Position numbers and translations under genes: made by a program
The notes under the pieces: generated by a model
Told to the model about the DNA's origin: nothing
What the model saw: the letters and a program-made list of their open reading frames with translations, nothing else
Database searches by the model: none
In this document: positions 19,890 through 30,821 of the stretch, piece after piece
How positions within the stretch are numbered: position 1 is the stretch's first letter
Layout: every line of letters begins with the position of its first letter
Assembly (NCBI GenBank): GCA_038093515.1
Contig: JBBPSI010000026.1
Location: 1-64,000, forward strand
Source of the DNA: Butyriboletus loyo
Lineage: Eukaryota > Basidiomycota > Agaricomycetes > Boletales > Boletaceae
Direction: 5' to 3'
Length of the DNA stretch: 64,000 nucleotides

Positions 19890-21250
19890 TCTTCGGCCAC
19901 CTTGGTTGCTGCTACGGGCAGCTTTTCTTCGTCTTCATTGAAGCATGCCTTGAGGACGTTCAAGACATCTTCTTGTTGCGTGCCTCGACCTTTCAACTCA
20001 GACAAATAGTCGACGAGCGGGGAGGGCTTTGACTCGGGTTGCGTGACGACGGCGGCGCGTGTGCGCTGAGGGTTGCGAGGGGGACGAGAGGGCGGTCCTC
20101 TGGAGCTCTGTCCGTTGCGTGGGGGGCGAGGATGGTTGGTAGAGCGGCATCCAACTTGGTGGCATATGAAACACTTGTTCTGTTTCATGTACTCCGCGCG
20201 TTGCACGGGAGTAAGTCGGACGGCATCTACGTCCATAGCGTTGGGGTCCCTTCGGTTGGACGAGGGCTTGGAAGAGGAAGAGAATGTGGGAATATAGCAT
20301 TTCCCTGCGCGAAGGTCGTCGATGCGCTTATGCTGCGCATGGAAAGCGGATGTTTTCTCGGCCCATCCGGCAAGCGTGGTAGGGGGCTTCTCGCAAGAGA
20401 GGACAGACTCGGCGAGGCGGGGATCAAGACCGTGGATGAACCACTCGATGAGCGCCTTCTCATCTATGATTCCTGACTTGGCGGCGAGCAGCTGGAACTC
20501 TGTGACGTATGTGTCGTAGCCGTCCTTGCGGTTGGCCTTGTTCTGGGTTAGGTTCCCCAGGTCGATATGAGCACTTTCTCCTACGTCGAAGGGGTGGAAG
20601 ACTCGGTGAAAGTCTTCGCAGACGGTGGAGAATTCCCTTTGTTGTGCTGTAGGGTGACCGTCTAGGAGAAGGCTCATCCATCCTTCAGAGAACGTCTTGC
20701 CCTTTCCTTCGCTCATCTTCATGAGGAGGGCGTTGATTTTTGACTCATCGTCGGGGAACGCCGTCTGGTTGGCGGCGAAGTAGGTGCGCATGGCGAGGAG
20801 CCATCGCGAGGCGTCTTCGTTGAGACCGGAGAAGTCCTTGGGAACGATATTCTTTTTGTCAGACATATTGTTGTTGTTATCTTCGTCGTCTGAGGGATCT
20901 GCGGGTGGATAATACGGTGGGGAGGGGGAGCGGGAGTTGTGTGGGGAAACGTGGGGGGTTCTGTCAAGCCAATCACTTTGATAACCGTCGTCGCTGGGTT
21001 CCGGTTCGTTTTCCTGCCCTAGACCCTGGTCCTCGGGTTGATAAGAGGGTTCGGGGTCTGACTGGGGCAGAGGGGAAAACTGGGGTTCAGGGTTTGGCGG
21101 GGCGGGAGAGTGTGGCGGCGATGGGTTGTCGACGACGATGGGTTCCGGTTCGGGGGAGGGAACGCGGAAAGAACGACCGACGCGTCCTGAGCGTGGGTAT
21201 GAAATGGTGGGCGAGGGGAGGGCGGCTTTACTGCTGAAGAGCAGAAGCAA
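19871..21250 (-). CDS. gag: gag polyprotein of Gypsy-A
   Basis: The frame is 459 aa. Residues 1-125 are Pro/Ser/Asp-rich and probably disordered. The capsid core is about 130-310 (DFSGLNEDASRWLLAMRTYF, then the LDGHPTAQQREF region). A single zinc knuckle at 360-373 reads CFICHQVGCRSTNH: the spacing is that of a retroviral knuckle but the last two ligands are in C-then-H order. The tail is acidic. The first ATG after the LTR was taken as start; an internal Met near residue 130 (MSDKKN) would give a shorter capsid-like protein and cannot be excluded. The stop overlaps the pol start. Confidence 0.9.
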   Translation of the reverse strand: MLLLFSSKAALPSPTISYPRSGRVGRSFRVPSPEPEPIVVDNPSPPHSPAPPNPEPQFSPLPQSDPEPSYQPEDQGLGQENEPEPSDDGYQSDWLDRTPHVSPHNSRSPSPPYYPPADPSDDEDNNNNMSDKKNIVPKDFSGLNEDASRWLLAMRTYFAANQTAFPDDESKINALLMKMSEGKGKTFSEGWMSLLLDGHPTAQQREFSTVCEDFHRVFHPFDVGESAHIDLGNLTQNKANRKDGYDTYVTEFQLLAAKSGIIDEKALIEWFIHGLDPRLAESVLSCEKPPTTLAGWAEKTSAFHAQHKRIDDLRAGKCYIPTFSSSSKPSSNRRDPNAMDVDAVRLTPVQRAEYMKQNKCFICHQVGCRSTNHPRPPRNGQSSRGPPSRPPRNPQRTRAAVVTQPESKPSPLVDYLSELKGRGTQQEDVLNVLKACFNEDEEKLPVAATKVAEEWPKDF

Positions 21251-21257
21251 GGGGAAG

Positions 21258-21267
21258 ATCTAGTTCT
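21258..21267 (-). other. Putative self-priming primer-binding site of Gypsy-A
   Basis: On the minus strand AGAACTAGAT lies 2 nt inside the 5' LTR. It is complementary to ATCTAGTTCT in the LTR (21431 down to 21422), 32 nt after the first T of TATAAA. No tRNA-type site beginning TGG is present. The geometry is the same as in Gypsy-B. Confidence 0.65.
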
Positions 21268-21269
21268 TT

Positions 21270-21696
21270 TGTTACGCTGGGCGCTAACAACTAGAACAGC
21301 GAGGAGGCACTCTGGAGTGGCCTCGAGACTCGTGAAGCGTTTCTGAGCTGGGTCTCAGACTATGTCTTAGTGCGCACACTAAGAGTCTGGAGTGAAACTA
21401 ATTGCTAGCAGGTTACTGCGTAGAACTAGATAATGTACATGGTGGAAAGGCTGAGCCTTTATACTACTGGGGTCTGCGCACAGACCATGTCCCTAATCGA
21501 GCCGCGAGAAGGGAAGATACAAATACGGAAGGAATATTCCAGAAGATTCCGGAGTATGAGAGAAAGCGCGTCCGTGCGCGAGAAATGATGACTAAGTACG
21601 AACGGTTGTTACCGTTCAAGTGGAACTAGCAAAAGGCTAGGTGAACGTAATAGTCCCAACGGTAGAGGAGAGAAAAAGTAGAGTACTACCGTAACA
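21270..21696 (-). repeat. LTR family A (5' LTR of Gypsy-A copy 2)
   Basis: The LTR is 427 bp, TGTTACG to CGTAACA, followed by the CATGG duplication. It differs from the 3' LTR at one position. Confidence 0.96.
21422..21486 (-). promoter_or_regulatory. LTR core promoter of Gypsy-A: palindromic GGTCTG box, TATA box, predicted start
   Basis: Read on the minus strand: palindrome GGTCTGTGCGCAGACC (21486-21471), TATAAA (21463-21458), then the predicted transcript start near 21431, which is where the primer-binding-site match begins. The same order (box, 8-16 nt, TATA) occurs in every LTR family here. Confidence 0.65.
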
Positions 21697-22000
21697 CATG
21701 GTCTCAAAATGAACTACTGGTGAGAAGATGTGATCAAAATCAACACCTTCTATCTGGGAAAATCCCTTTGCAACTAGATGTGCATGTTTACAACCATCAG
21801 GTTTAACATGAAAAACCCAACAGTTAGAAATAACTTTCCACCCTTTAGGCAGATTAACCAGTTCAAAGACTTGATACTCCTTGAGCATGCATATCTGGCT
21901 CACATCAACAATCAGCTTTCCATTCCTCTTGTGCTGTAGCAGGCAGTGTCTTGATATCTCTGAATGTCCATTTGTGGTGTGGCTTTGATTCTGCAGTATC

Positions 22001-22404
22001 TGTTACGGTAGTGGTCTACTTTTTCTCTCCATTACCATTGGGACTACTACATTCACCTAGCCTTTTGCTAGTTCCGCTTGAATGGTAACAACCGTTCCTA
22101 CTTAGTCACACTTCCCCCAGATTTCTTCATACTCCGAACTTCTAGATACTCTTCCTCATTTGTACTTTCCTCTCCGACCCATTAGGGACATGGTCTGTGC
22201 GCAGACCCAGTAGTATAAAGCCTCTGTCTTTACGCCTTGTACAGTATCTAGTTCTACGCAGCACTGCTAGCAATTAGTTCACTCCAGACTCTTAGTGTGC
22301 GCACTAAGACATAGTCTGAGACTTCTCCCAGAACCGTCTCCCGAGTCTCGAGGCCACTCCAGAGTGCCTCCTCACTGTTCTGATTGTTAGCGCCCAGCGT
22401 AACA
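22001..22404 (+). repeat. LTR family A solo insertion in copia
   Basis: The LTR is 404 bp, TGTTACGGTAG to AGCGTAACA, with target duplication GTATC (21996-22000, 22405-22409). It retains GGTCTGTGCGCAGACC and GTATAAAG. Slightly shorter than its relatives. Confidence 0.93.
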
Positions 22405-22629
22405 GTATCAAGCCAATGGTTAACTGCCTTCAACATCAAAAATGCCATCAAATCAGTTCTCCCTTCACAGCATAACTGTTTGATGTCATCTTCTGATAAC
22501 TTGGGTGTCAGGATTCAGAATGATCAGAGTATTGGGTGTGCTGGGAAGATTTCCCAGCATTGCCAGTTCTGGTTTGACATTGCTTCTGAACTGTTTCTAT
22601 CTAGGAATGTGTCTGGAAGGTCCAGGAAT

Positions 22630-22728
22630 AGACATCCTGTTAATCAGATGCTGCATGTGCTTCACACCAGTGATGTCACACCAATGTGAAGCACATGCAG
22701 CATCCCTTTTCTGATTAACAGGATGTCT
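22630..22728. repeat. Inverted repeat (hairpin) inside the copia linker region
   Basis: The left arm 22630-22666 (AGACATCCTGTTAATCAG, then GATGCTGCATGTGCTTCACA) is the reverse complement of the right arm 22685-22728, apart from about 6 extra bases in the right arm. The spacer is 18 bp. It could extrude as a stem of about 37 bp. Confidence 0.8.
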
Positions 22729-24810
22729 ATTGTCACCATATATGTTACTGGGCTGGTTAGGTACCTGGTGCTATCAGGTGGAGTGTTGTACAGGTAGAGG
22801 GGGTGTGCAGGTGGTGCTCCTGGCCTCTGCTTGCATGGTGCAGGAGGCATGGGTGTTGCTGGGCATGGTAAAGGAGTGTGAGGTGGAGAGATGTGTGGAG
22901 GAGATGGGCTTCTAGAAGGAGCAGGTTGATTGGGTCGATGGTCATCATCAGCAGAGGGCAGTAGCAAAGGCACATGCTCATCAGTGACAGGGGGCACAGG
23001 ATGTGCAGCAGGTTGCATGTGAGGTTTATTTGCACAGCAGGGGAATTGCTCTTTATCAAATATGGTGTGAGCTGATGTAAATAGGACATTGTTGGGAGAT
23101 CACATGAACAGGAAATTTCCTGTCATTCCTGGAGCGACACCAAGGTACACCATAGGTTCTGATTTAGGAGCCATTTTATTAATCTGGACGTCCTCCAGTA
23201 TGTGAACAAAGGCACTACATCCGAAAACTCAGAGGTGTGCAATATCAGGGATAGATCCATGAAGGATCTCATATAGAGTACACCAGTTATGGCAGTGGAG
23301 AGGGGTATGGTTGTACACATGGGTTGCATGGGCAATTGAAAATTCCCACCAACTATCAGGGATGCAGGCCTCATGGCACATCAACTCTAATTTGTCCATA
23401 ACAGTGCACATGAATCGTTCAGTGTGACTGTTTTGTTGTGGAGTATGGGGAGCACTCTGAAAGGTGTGAATCCCCTGTTCCTTGAGCAAATTGTTGAATG
23501 CAGAGGATTTATATTCTCCCCCAGCATTGGACATCCATCCTTGAACTTTCACAGTAAACTGCATTGCAACCATCTTTAAGAAGTGCCTTGTGGCAACCAG
23601 TGCAGTGTCCTTGGAGCACAGTGGTGTGGTCCATGCAAATGACATGAAATCATCAAAGAAAGTTATAATATATTTATACTGGTGGTAGCTATCCACCAGG
23701 AAGGATTTCAGATCTGAATGGATCAACTCAAATGCACATTTAGCATGGTGCTCATTAGGAGGATAACTCCGGTTTGGAAGCTTCCCCATGGCACAGCCAG
23801 GGCAGATGGAGTCTGTGTGAGGGATCTCAACATCAGGGAAGTTTTGCATATGTTTACACACATGACAAATTACATCCTTAGAAGGGTGACCTAGTCAGTG
23901 ATGGACTATGTCAAATGTGATGATCTTGGTCATATTCATGTCAACCAATGGTAAAGCTTCCAGGGTGAACATCCCTGGGCCGATACAGCCTGGTTTAAAC
24001 TTGGCAAGCATAGTGCCATCACCATAGAGTACCAAAAGCTCTAATTTATTGCCATGAATTGTGGCGCCATGGTGCATTAATTGTCCAAGAGATACCAGCC
24101 AAGCAGAAGAGTGGGGAATATGACATATATCATGGAGATCTAAGATCTCATCCTTATCTCCATTCTGCCAGCAGATCATGACATGTCCTTTGCCAGTGAC
24201 AAAGATTGTTGACACAGCAGTATGTACAGGAATACATATGTCACCTTTTAATTCTTCATATGTCATGAAATCATTCTTTTCGAATGTGAAGTGCATTGAA
24301 GCACCTGAGTTGAGAATCCATAGATTCTTATTACCATGATCACATGAGCATTGCTTAAGGGATTGGGCAGTTTCAGAACACAAACATGAGTCCATTGTCT
24401 GATGTAGAGATATGCTTGTACCTACTACATTTGCCAATACTACCATACTACGAACTACAGGATCACCACAAAAGTAGGAGTCAACTGAAGATTGTGAGCA
24501 TGCATCTGAAGTGGATCAAAATGGTACTAACCTCATGTTGATATCAGGCAAATCCTCTGGGAGGAATGCCCTGGCCATCATCATTGTCAGAGGGCCACCT
24601 GAATGAACCATAGACATTGGTGAAGTCTTCTTCATCCCATTTGGCAGCAGGTGTGATGATCTCCTTGTTATGGGAGCATCTTGAACACTTGCACTTGACA
24701 GGGGGTTTATCATTGTCAGAGAAATCCCAATTGATTTTGGGAGCAGCAGGAAGTGGGAGTGGTGGTGGTAAGGTGGCATCCAGTTTCCAGATCATCTGGT
24801 GATCTCAAGC

Positions 24811-25688
24811 TATTATGCTTGGAGTGCTAATGACTAGCTTCAGGTGGCACTCTCAAGTAGCCACAAGACTCTTGGAAACTGGAGATCTTAGTCTATGCCT
24901 TAGTACTCACATTAAGAGACTGGAGGTGAAACTAGCTGCTAGCAATGTTATTGCATAGAACTAGATGAGGTACTACTGTACAAGGCACTGGTATTTATAC
25001 TAGAGGGATCTGGGCACAGACCAGGGCCAGATCAGGTCATATGAGTCAAGATGAGTCAAAAGGACAAATATGAAAAGAATACTCTAGAGGGATCTTGTTA
25101 TTATTTCCATGCTTTCAGACTTCTCCTTTCACTTTCAAAGGTCACATGATTGTGGGATCATACTTGTGATCAGAATCTAGACAGAGCCCATGATGTAATG
25201 GTCCAGACCAGCCCATGACATCATCAGTCTAGACTATGACATCATACCTCATGTATTTAATCTCTGTTTGCTTCTCTTCTTTTTGATTGCCATTAGCTTC
25301 TTAGTCTAATAGTTTATCACATGCACAGCTAGGTCTGTGCACCATCTTGTACAATATATAAAGGCTTGTGGTTTGGGCTAAGATCCCTTAGCTTTAACCA
25401 CTTGTCTTGATCACTGGAAACAGTTGAGGGACTAAGGTCTTTGCTAAACTCTATAAACCTTTGCCAGAGCTTTGGGTAGCTCTGCAACTTGTAGTGAACT
25501 GCTTGTGGAATGTTCTGATAGGATTACTCCTTTGGTCGTAACAGATCTGGAGTATGAAAGGAACAGTGTCCAGAAGAGAATATGATGACTAAGTGAAGCA
25601 GCTAAGTCATACAAATAATAGGGGTTAGGCCCTATGGGGAAACAATAGTTCATAGAAGACAAAGGGAAAAGAATAGGAAATTGTAACA
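24811..25688 (-). repeat. LTR family A, old copy (3' LTR of Gypsy-A3), interrupted
   Basis: It begins TATTATGCTTGG where younger copies have TGTTACGCTGGG, and ends TTGTAACA. About 425 bp once the family E insertion and its duplication are removed. Nearly all CpG positions are mutated. Confidence 0.85.
25096..25543 (+). repeat. LTR family E solo insertion
   Basis: The LTR is 448 bp, TGTTATTATTTCC to GGTCGTAACA, with target duplication GATCT (25091-25095, 25544-25548). It contains GGTCTGTGCACC then TATATAAAGG. Related to families B and D. Confidence 0.92.
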
Positions 25689-25699
25689 TTACCCCCCCT

Positions 25700-26950
25700 T
25701 TATTGTGAAGACTCCAACTCCACTACCTCAAACAACTTCTCACTGGAAGGCCCCCTCATTGACATTGTAGTCATAAGCAACATTGGGATTGAGATCTGCC
25801 CACAGATCATCCTGAAAGGAGCAATTGGTGGCAATGTGGCCAATGCCACTGCAGAGCCTGTAGGTGCATTTGGGGAAATTTTCCTAAATATGGCCTGGGG
25901 CAACCTTTCAACAGAATGGGCACATGTAGGCAAGGCAGTCACAATGGATGTGCCCAATGGTGCCACATTTGAAACAAAGTTGGGGGTGGATAAGGCAAGG
26001 ATGAGAAGGGCCAGGGCTGGACTCAGGAAATCAGTCATCAAGAACGATTGGGGTGGAGTGGATGTCATGAGAGGCAAGCCAAGCTGGGGGGAAATCAGCG
26101 GAGATGGCGGGAGTGTCAACATGGGGACAGAGGTGGATGGCAGGTGTTCCTCATCTGGTGAAGGGCTGGGGGGTGACTGACCTGGCAGCTCATTCTGCAA
26201 TTCTCCTCCTGGCTGCAGTAATGGTAATGGTCCCAGGTATTTCTCCAATCTGGAGTAGCAGTTGGTGATGCTGGTGATGCACTGTGTGAGGCAGTAGGGG
26301 GGAGTATTGATGAGCAACATGGAGTTTGTCAATGCTGGTCTGAAAGGACTCCAACAATTCCCTGGTTGTTTTGCGAGATGAGGCCTCTACCAGGGTGGTG
26401 GATGGCGAGGCTCATGTGGAAGGTGCAGGAATAGGGATTGGCAGAGGAGAGCCTGCCATGGCAGGGTGAGGAGGGGGGTCTGGGCCACATGTTGTTGGGC
26501 AAAGGAATACAATATGGTCTGCAGACTGAAAATAAAATTGTCTCTCCCTGGAGGAGAGGGAAATGAGGATGGGGCAATGGATGGGGGCAAGGATTCCCAG
26601 AAGGAGCTAATCTACTATGTACCCTAACCCTTCTGTGTGGAGAATGTCCAATGTGTAGCTCCTTGTCTCCATCAGGAAGGTATCCATTGTGGTGGCATAT
26701 GATGAGGGTTGGTTGTCTGAACAGAGTTGGGTGTGGACAGTGCAGGTGAGGGCATAGGAGCAGTAGAGGGAGGCCAGGGTTCTTAGAATATAGTCACCAG
26801 TGAAATCCATCTTCTGCTCCAGAGCAAAGGTGGCAACAGGGTTTTCAAGAATGGCAGTATAGAGGATGTGCCTGGATGAGACAGGGAGGCACAAGGAGTG
26901 AATGGGGGTTGGTTGGGAAGAGGAGTATTCTGATCTGCAGGTGGAATGGC
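25700..26950 (-). pseudogene. 3' ORF of Gypsy-A3, decayed
   Basis: Collinear with the intact 412-codon ORF at 15082-16320. The N-terminal part (about 26950-26600) retains ENPVATFALEQKMDFTGDYI and RTLASLYCSYAL. The middle and knuckle regions are shifted between frames and contain stops. It shows that the extra ORF is ancestral in this lineage. Confidence 0.8.
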
Positions 26951-28132
26951 CATTTTGGTTTATGGTGAGAATGGAGAAGGACAATCCTTGGGGTGGCACA
27001 GCTTATAAGCTTGAAGCAGGGCTTGCACATGGACCAAGTTGCTGTTTGGTTCCCAGGTATTTTCCACAGAGGAGTATCCCTTCCAGGAAACCAAAAATTG
27101 CTAGCATCCACAAGACCTGTGATGCAATAAGATCTTATCAATTTCATACTCTTCATCTCCATCTATTTCTTCTGGAAGAGGATTGGTGAAATTTGGACCA
27201 TTTTCCACAGTTTTGTGATAAGAGGTCAGCAGGGATGCATGGAAGATGTCATGGAACTTCCAGATTGGAGGCAGTTGGAGTCTATATGCCATGGGGGAGA
27301 TCACTTGAGAGATTTTGAATGGTCCTTCCTGTCTAGAGGCAAGCTTCTTTGAAGCTTGCCCCTAGACAGCTAAGTTTAAGGTTGTGCCCTTCAAGCTACA
27401 CCTTATTTCCCACCTTCCAGGGGTGGAACTTGGATGAGATCTGTTCCTTCATTAACCGCTGTGCCTTTATATGAGCTTCCAAAGCTTCCATTCAGGCTCC
27501 CATTAGTTCCATTAAGTGCAATTCAATGGCAGGGAGGAAAGTGTTTCCAATTGGCAGATAAGAATAAGACCATGGTTCATAGCTAATCATCAGGGAGAAA
27601 GAAATCTTGTTGGTGGATGAGTGGGACATAGAGTTGTGGGAGAATTCTGCCATAGAAAGGAGGTTGGCCCATTGTTCCAGGTGTCCATTGCAGAAGATCC
27701 TAAGGTAGGTCTCCAGTTCTTGATTCACTTGCTCTGTCTCTCCATCAGTCTAGGGGTGGTATGTTGAGGAGAGGGAAAGATTATAATCAAGAAGCTGAGC
27801 AAGCTCCCTAGCAAAGGCAGAGGCAAACTGAGGACCTCAATCAGAGATGCAGTGAGAGTGGAGGCCAAATCTGAGGAAAACTGTTTGGAAGAATAGTTTG
27901 GCAACTCCTGCCTCATTGATGTCTTTGTGGTAAGGGGAATAAATTATCCCCTTTATAAACCCATGGTCTACCATGACCATGACAGAATTATAACCACTAG
28001 ACAGAGGCAGTCCAGAGATTAAATCCACGGAGACCTGCTTGAAAGGGCAAGTAGCCATACTGGCCAATGGAGTGAGGGATGGAACTGTCAGGTGAGTGTT
28101 CACCTCATTTGCCTGGAAAATGGCACAGCCAG

Positions 28133-28628
28133 TGTTATAATTGTATCTCTTATAACTATCTTTTGCATTTGGACTTCGTCATATTTCTCCTTCAAAGGTC
28201 ATGTGACTTAGTGCACGTGATCGTGGGATTATACATGTGACCACAGGCTGACTAAGCATATGACGTCATGGTCCAGACTGGCCCAGACTCTATGATGTCA
28301 CGCCTCATGTATTTAATCTCCGTTTACTTCTCTTCTTTTTGATCACTGTCGACTTCTATTCTCATCAACGTCGACCCGTGACTCACTTCATATATACTTG
28401 TATAGTAACTAGTCTCACGCACTGCTTGGTCTGTGCACACACCCTTGTAATATAAAAGGGCTTGTGGTTGTGGCTAGGATTCCCTAGCTTTAACCACTTG
28501 TCTTATTCGCTGGCAACAGTTGAGAGATTAAGGCCTGAGCTATCCTCATTATACCTCGCCAGTTACTGTGTATAGCTGCAACAGTTGCAGAACCCCGTGT
28601 GACTTGATAACATCGTTGTCTCGTAACA
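28133..28628 (+). repeat. LTR family B solo insertion
   Basis: The LTR is 496 bp, TGTTATAATTG to CTCGTAACA, with target duplication GCCAG (28128-28132, 28629-28633). It retains CACGTGATCGTGGG, TGACGTCA (near 28261), GGTCTGTGCACA and TATAAAAGGG. Confidence 0.93.
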
Positions 28629-28848
28629 GCCAGAGACAAATCATTGGATGAGGGAGGACATACCAGACCACTAGTAGTCATGCTGTACCAGATTTTGGGT
28701 ATGAAAGATGCCACTGTGACTGCCTGCAGTGCTCTCATGCAGGGGTTGTATGAGGTCAGTGTGGGCCACTTCAGGGACATACTGCTTCTTGTGAAAACAT
28801 AGCTGCTGCCCATTGAAGTCCCAGTCACCAGTGTTCATCTTAGGGAAT

Positions 28849-29670
28849 TGTTACGCTGGTAGCGCACAATAGCTAGCAAGCGAGCACTTATAGGGGCTCG
28901 AGCCTAATGAGGAAACTAGCTGACTCGCGTAGACGACGCTATCGGGTGTCTTGCAAAGCAAGTGTCGGCGAGATCTTGAGTGGTGGCGACCAGACGAGAT
29001 CGAGCAGACTCTTATCGGCTTTATCGGCAAGAGAAGGGTATATTGCTAGATTACTATGCACTTGGTAGATGCGTAGAATTAGCTAAAGAGTCTGTACTTC
29101 TCTAAGTACTCGTATATATACTACTGGGTATCGTGCACAGACCGAGCTGTGCATGGCAGCGAAGGGCAAAGGGCTATGAGTCTGTCCAAGTCATAGCGGC
29201 GAATGAAGAGGTGGCAAAGTGCCGGTAACAAGGGAGCGAAGCTCCAGGTAAGGTGGCGACATCGTCAGCGAATGAGAAGTGCTGAACATGAAGTGACGAT
29301 GTCCATGAGGCTGGCCCCACAGGGCGAAGGGTGCGCGAACGGCGGAGCCCTTGGATACGGGTCTCGACGCGAAGGTAAGAATGCGTCGTAATCTAATCAC
29401 GTGCTAGTCACGTGATGCAAGCAATGTTATTGGTCAAATAAGAAGGGACGCGACAGCTCAGCTGAAGGGTCCGGCCCAACGGGGCGACGAGACAGGGGCT
29501 ATCTCAGTGTAGCGACACTGAGACTTGCGGAATGACCAGGGAAGTGGATAACGTCCACTAGGCGACTAAGGAGCAGGCGATGGGCGGCATCGCAAGGCGG
29601 CGGGGGCGGCGGGGACGCGTGAGCATGGGAAAACGAGTGGCGGGGTACGCTTAGGGGTAAAACTGTAACA
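28849..29670 (-). repeat. LTR family C solo insertion
   Basis: The LTR is 822 bp, TGTTACGCTG to CTGTAACA, with target duplication GGAAT (28844-28848, 29671-29675). Minus-strand GGTCTGTGCAC precedes TATATATAC. Confidence 0.94.
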
Positions 29671-30367
29671 GGAATAGGGGTGAATCTTTGTAGAGGGCCT
29701 GCATACACCACTTGATTAAGGGGTCATCAGGGGTGGAGGTGGTGATTTTCTCAGCAAGGGCAAGGTCAAGTTTCCAGGTGAACAAGATTTTCAGGAGAAG
29801 TGTAACCTCCTGGTTGTTGCCAGAGGTGTCTACCTTGTCATGTTGGGACAGATCATTGGCAGGACCCATCTGAGTACTGGGGATATGGTGGAAGAGGAGG
29901 TCAAAGTCCTGTAGGAATATCAACCATTATGCTTGGCAGTGGGACAACTTGTTAGGTTGGCAGAAATAAGTAAGGTTCTTGTGGTCTGTCAGGATTTCCA
30001 CCTGATGTCCTATGCCCCAGTCTTTGAGGGACTACTCCCAGAACCACATAATATGGTTGTCCTCAACTTGTTATTTGATCTGGCTACATGGCATGCATTT
30101 GGAAAACTAAGAATGCACACAGATGATATACTCTTTTTTTTTGAAACAGCAGCTATATCTGTAGGTTGGGAAACAAGAAGATTTGAATGGAGTACTTGTT
30201 TCTTTTACCATACAACTGAGCTCCCACATGAATATGCAGCCTGAGGATGTTGTGAAGCTGCACTTGCAGCAAAGCATCCCTAACCATCTACATCAGTGAA
30301 AGCTTCAACAGGACCCAAAGTAAAGATGCTGAATCTCTCAACTTACAAATATCATGTGCTTGGTGAC

Positions 30368-30821
30368 TCTTATAATACTATATTATTTCCACACTTTTGG
30401 ACTGCTCCTTTCACTTTCAAAGGTCATGTGACTCAGTACACATGATCATGAGATTATACATGTGATCAGAATCTAGACAGAGCCCATGACATCATCAGTC
30501 TAGACTATGACATCATACCTCATGTATTTAATCTCCATTTACTTCTCTTCTTTCTGATCACCATTGACTTCTTAGTCTAACCATGTATAGTAGTTTATCA
30601 CATGCATAGCTAGATCTGTGTGCCATCCTGTACAATATATAAAGGCTTGTGGTTTGGGCTAAGATCATTTAGCTTTAACCACTTGTCTTGTTCACTGGAA
30701 ACAGTTGAGAGACTAAGGTACTTTGCTACAATCTATAAATCTTGCCAGCTCTTTGTATAGAGTTGCAACCCTAGAGAAACTGCTTGTGACTTTTGTTGGG
30801 ATTACTCCTGCAATCATAACA
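30368..30821 (+). repeat. LTR family E solo insertion
   Basis: The LTR is 454 bp. It starts TCTTATAATACTATATT (TG changed to TC) and ends ATCATAACA. Target duplication GTGAC (30363-30367, 30822-30826). TATATAAAGG is preceded by a GATCTGTGTGCC box. Confidence 0.92.

Larger units (their letters stand above)
14604..21696 (-). mobile_element. Gypsy-A copy 2, complete chromodomain Ty3/gypsy element with extra 3' ORF
   Basis: This is a 7,093-bp element with identical CATGG target duplications (14599-14603, 21697-21701). Its 427-bp LTRs differ at one base: gaatg near 14977 against gaacg in the other LTR. Read on the minus strand: 5' LTR, self-priming site, gag (459 codons), pol (1,186 codons), a further 412-codon zinc-knuckle ORF, polypurine tract, 3' LTR. 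All three frames are open, so this is a recent and possibly active insertion. It landed in the RT region of a decayed copia element. Confidence 0.96.
21697..24806 (-). mobile_element. Ty1/copia retrotransposon, main block, decayed
   Basis: Minus-strand order from the right. A gag-tail region (about 24795-24540) holds CSRCSHNK. The protease is at 24446-23895; its catalytic motif reads NSGAS, so the usual Asp is lost. Then come GAG-pre-integrase and integrase (23861-23229) with CPGCAMGK, FFDDF and NSHTERF motifs, a Pro-rich linker (about 23100-22700), and the RT start (about 21960-21697) with LVAKGFSQIEGVDFDHIFSPV. Frameshifts separate the blocks. CpG is very rare. The RT continues at 14603 and 2460, having been split by two gypsy elements. 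Dead. Confidence 0.85.
24811..30020 (-). mobile_element. Gypsy-A3, old relative of Gypsy-A, truncated
   Basis: From left to right on the plus strand: 3' LTR (24811-25688, interrupted), decayed 3' ORF, decayed pol from chromodomain back through integrase into RNase H. Alignment with Gypsy-A stops near 30020, where it abuts the DNA-transposon gene; gag, most of RT and the 5' LTR are missing. Sequence identity with Gypsy-A is obvious but nearly every CG has become TG or CA. Three solo LTRs interrupt it (25096-25543, 28133-28628, 28849-29670). Confidence 0.85.
26990..30020 (-). pseudogene. pol of Gypsy-A3, decayed: chromodomain, IN, RNase H end
   Basis: Recognisable blocks on the minus strand: chromodomain region (about 27170-27000), IN C-terminus (27304-27101), IN catalytic region (28103-27492, with QVSVDLISGLP and FSLMISYEP), zinc-finger region (28848-28629) and RNase H end (29923-29671 and up to about 30015, with FLQDFDLLFHHIPSTQMGPA). 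There are many stops and frameshifts. Two solo LTRs split it at 28133-28628 and 28849-29670. Confidence 0.82.

Noticed and set aside
22727..23089. Pro/His-rich minus-strand frames at 22662-23089 as a separate gene
   Set aside because: Position and composition fit the variable linker between integrase and RT of the copia element.
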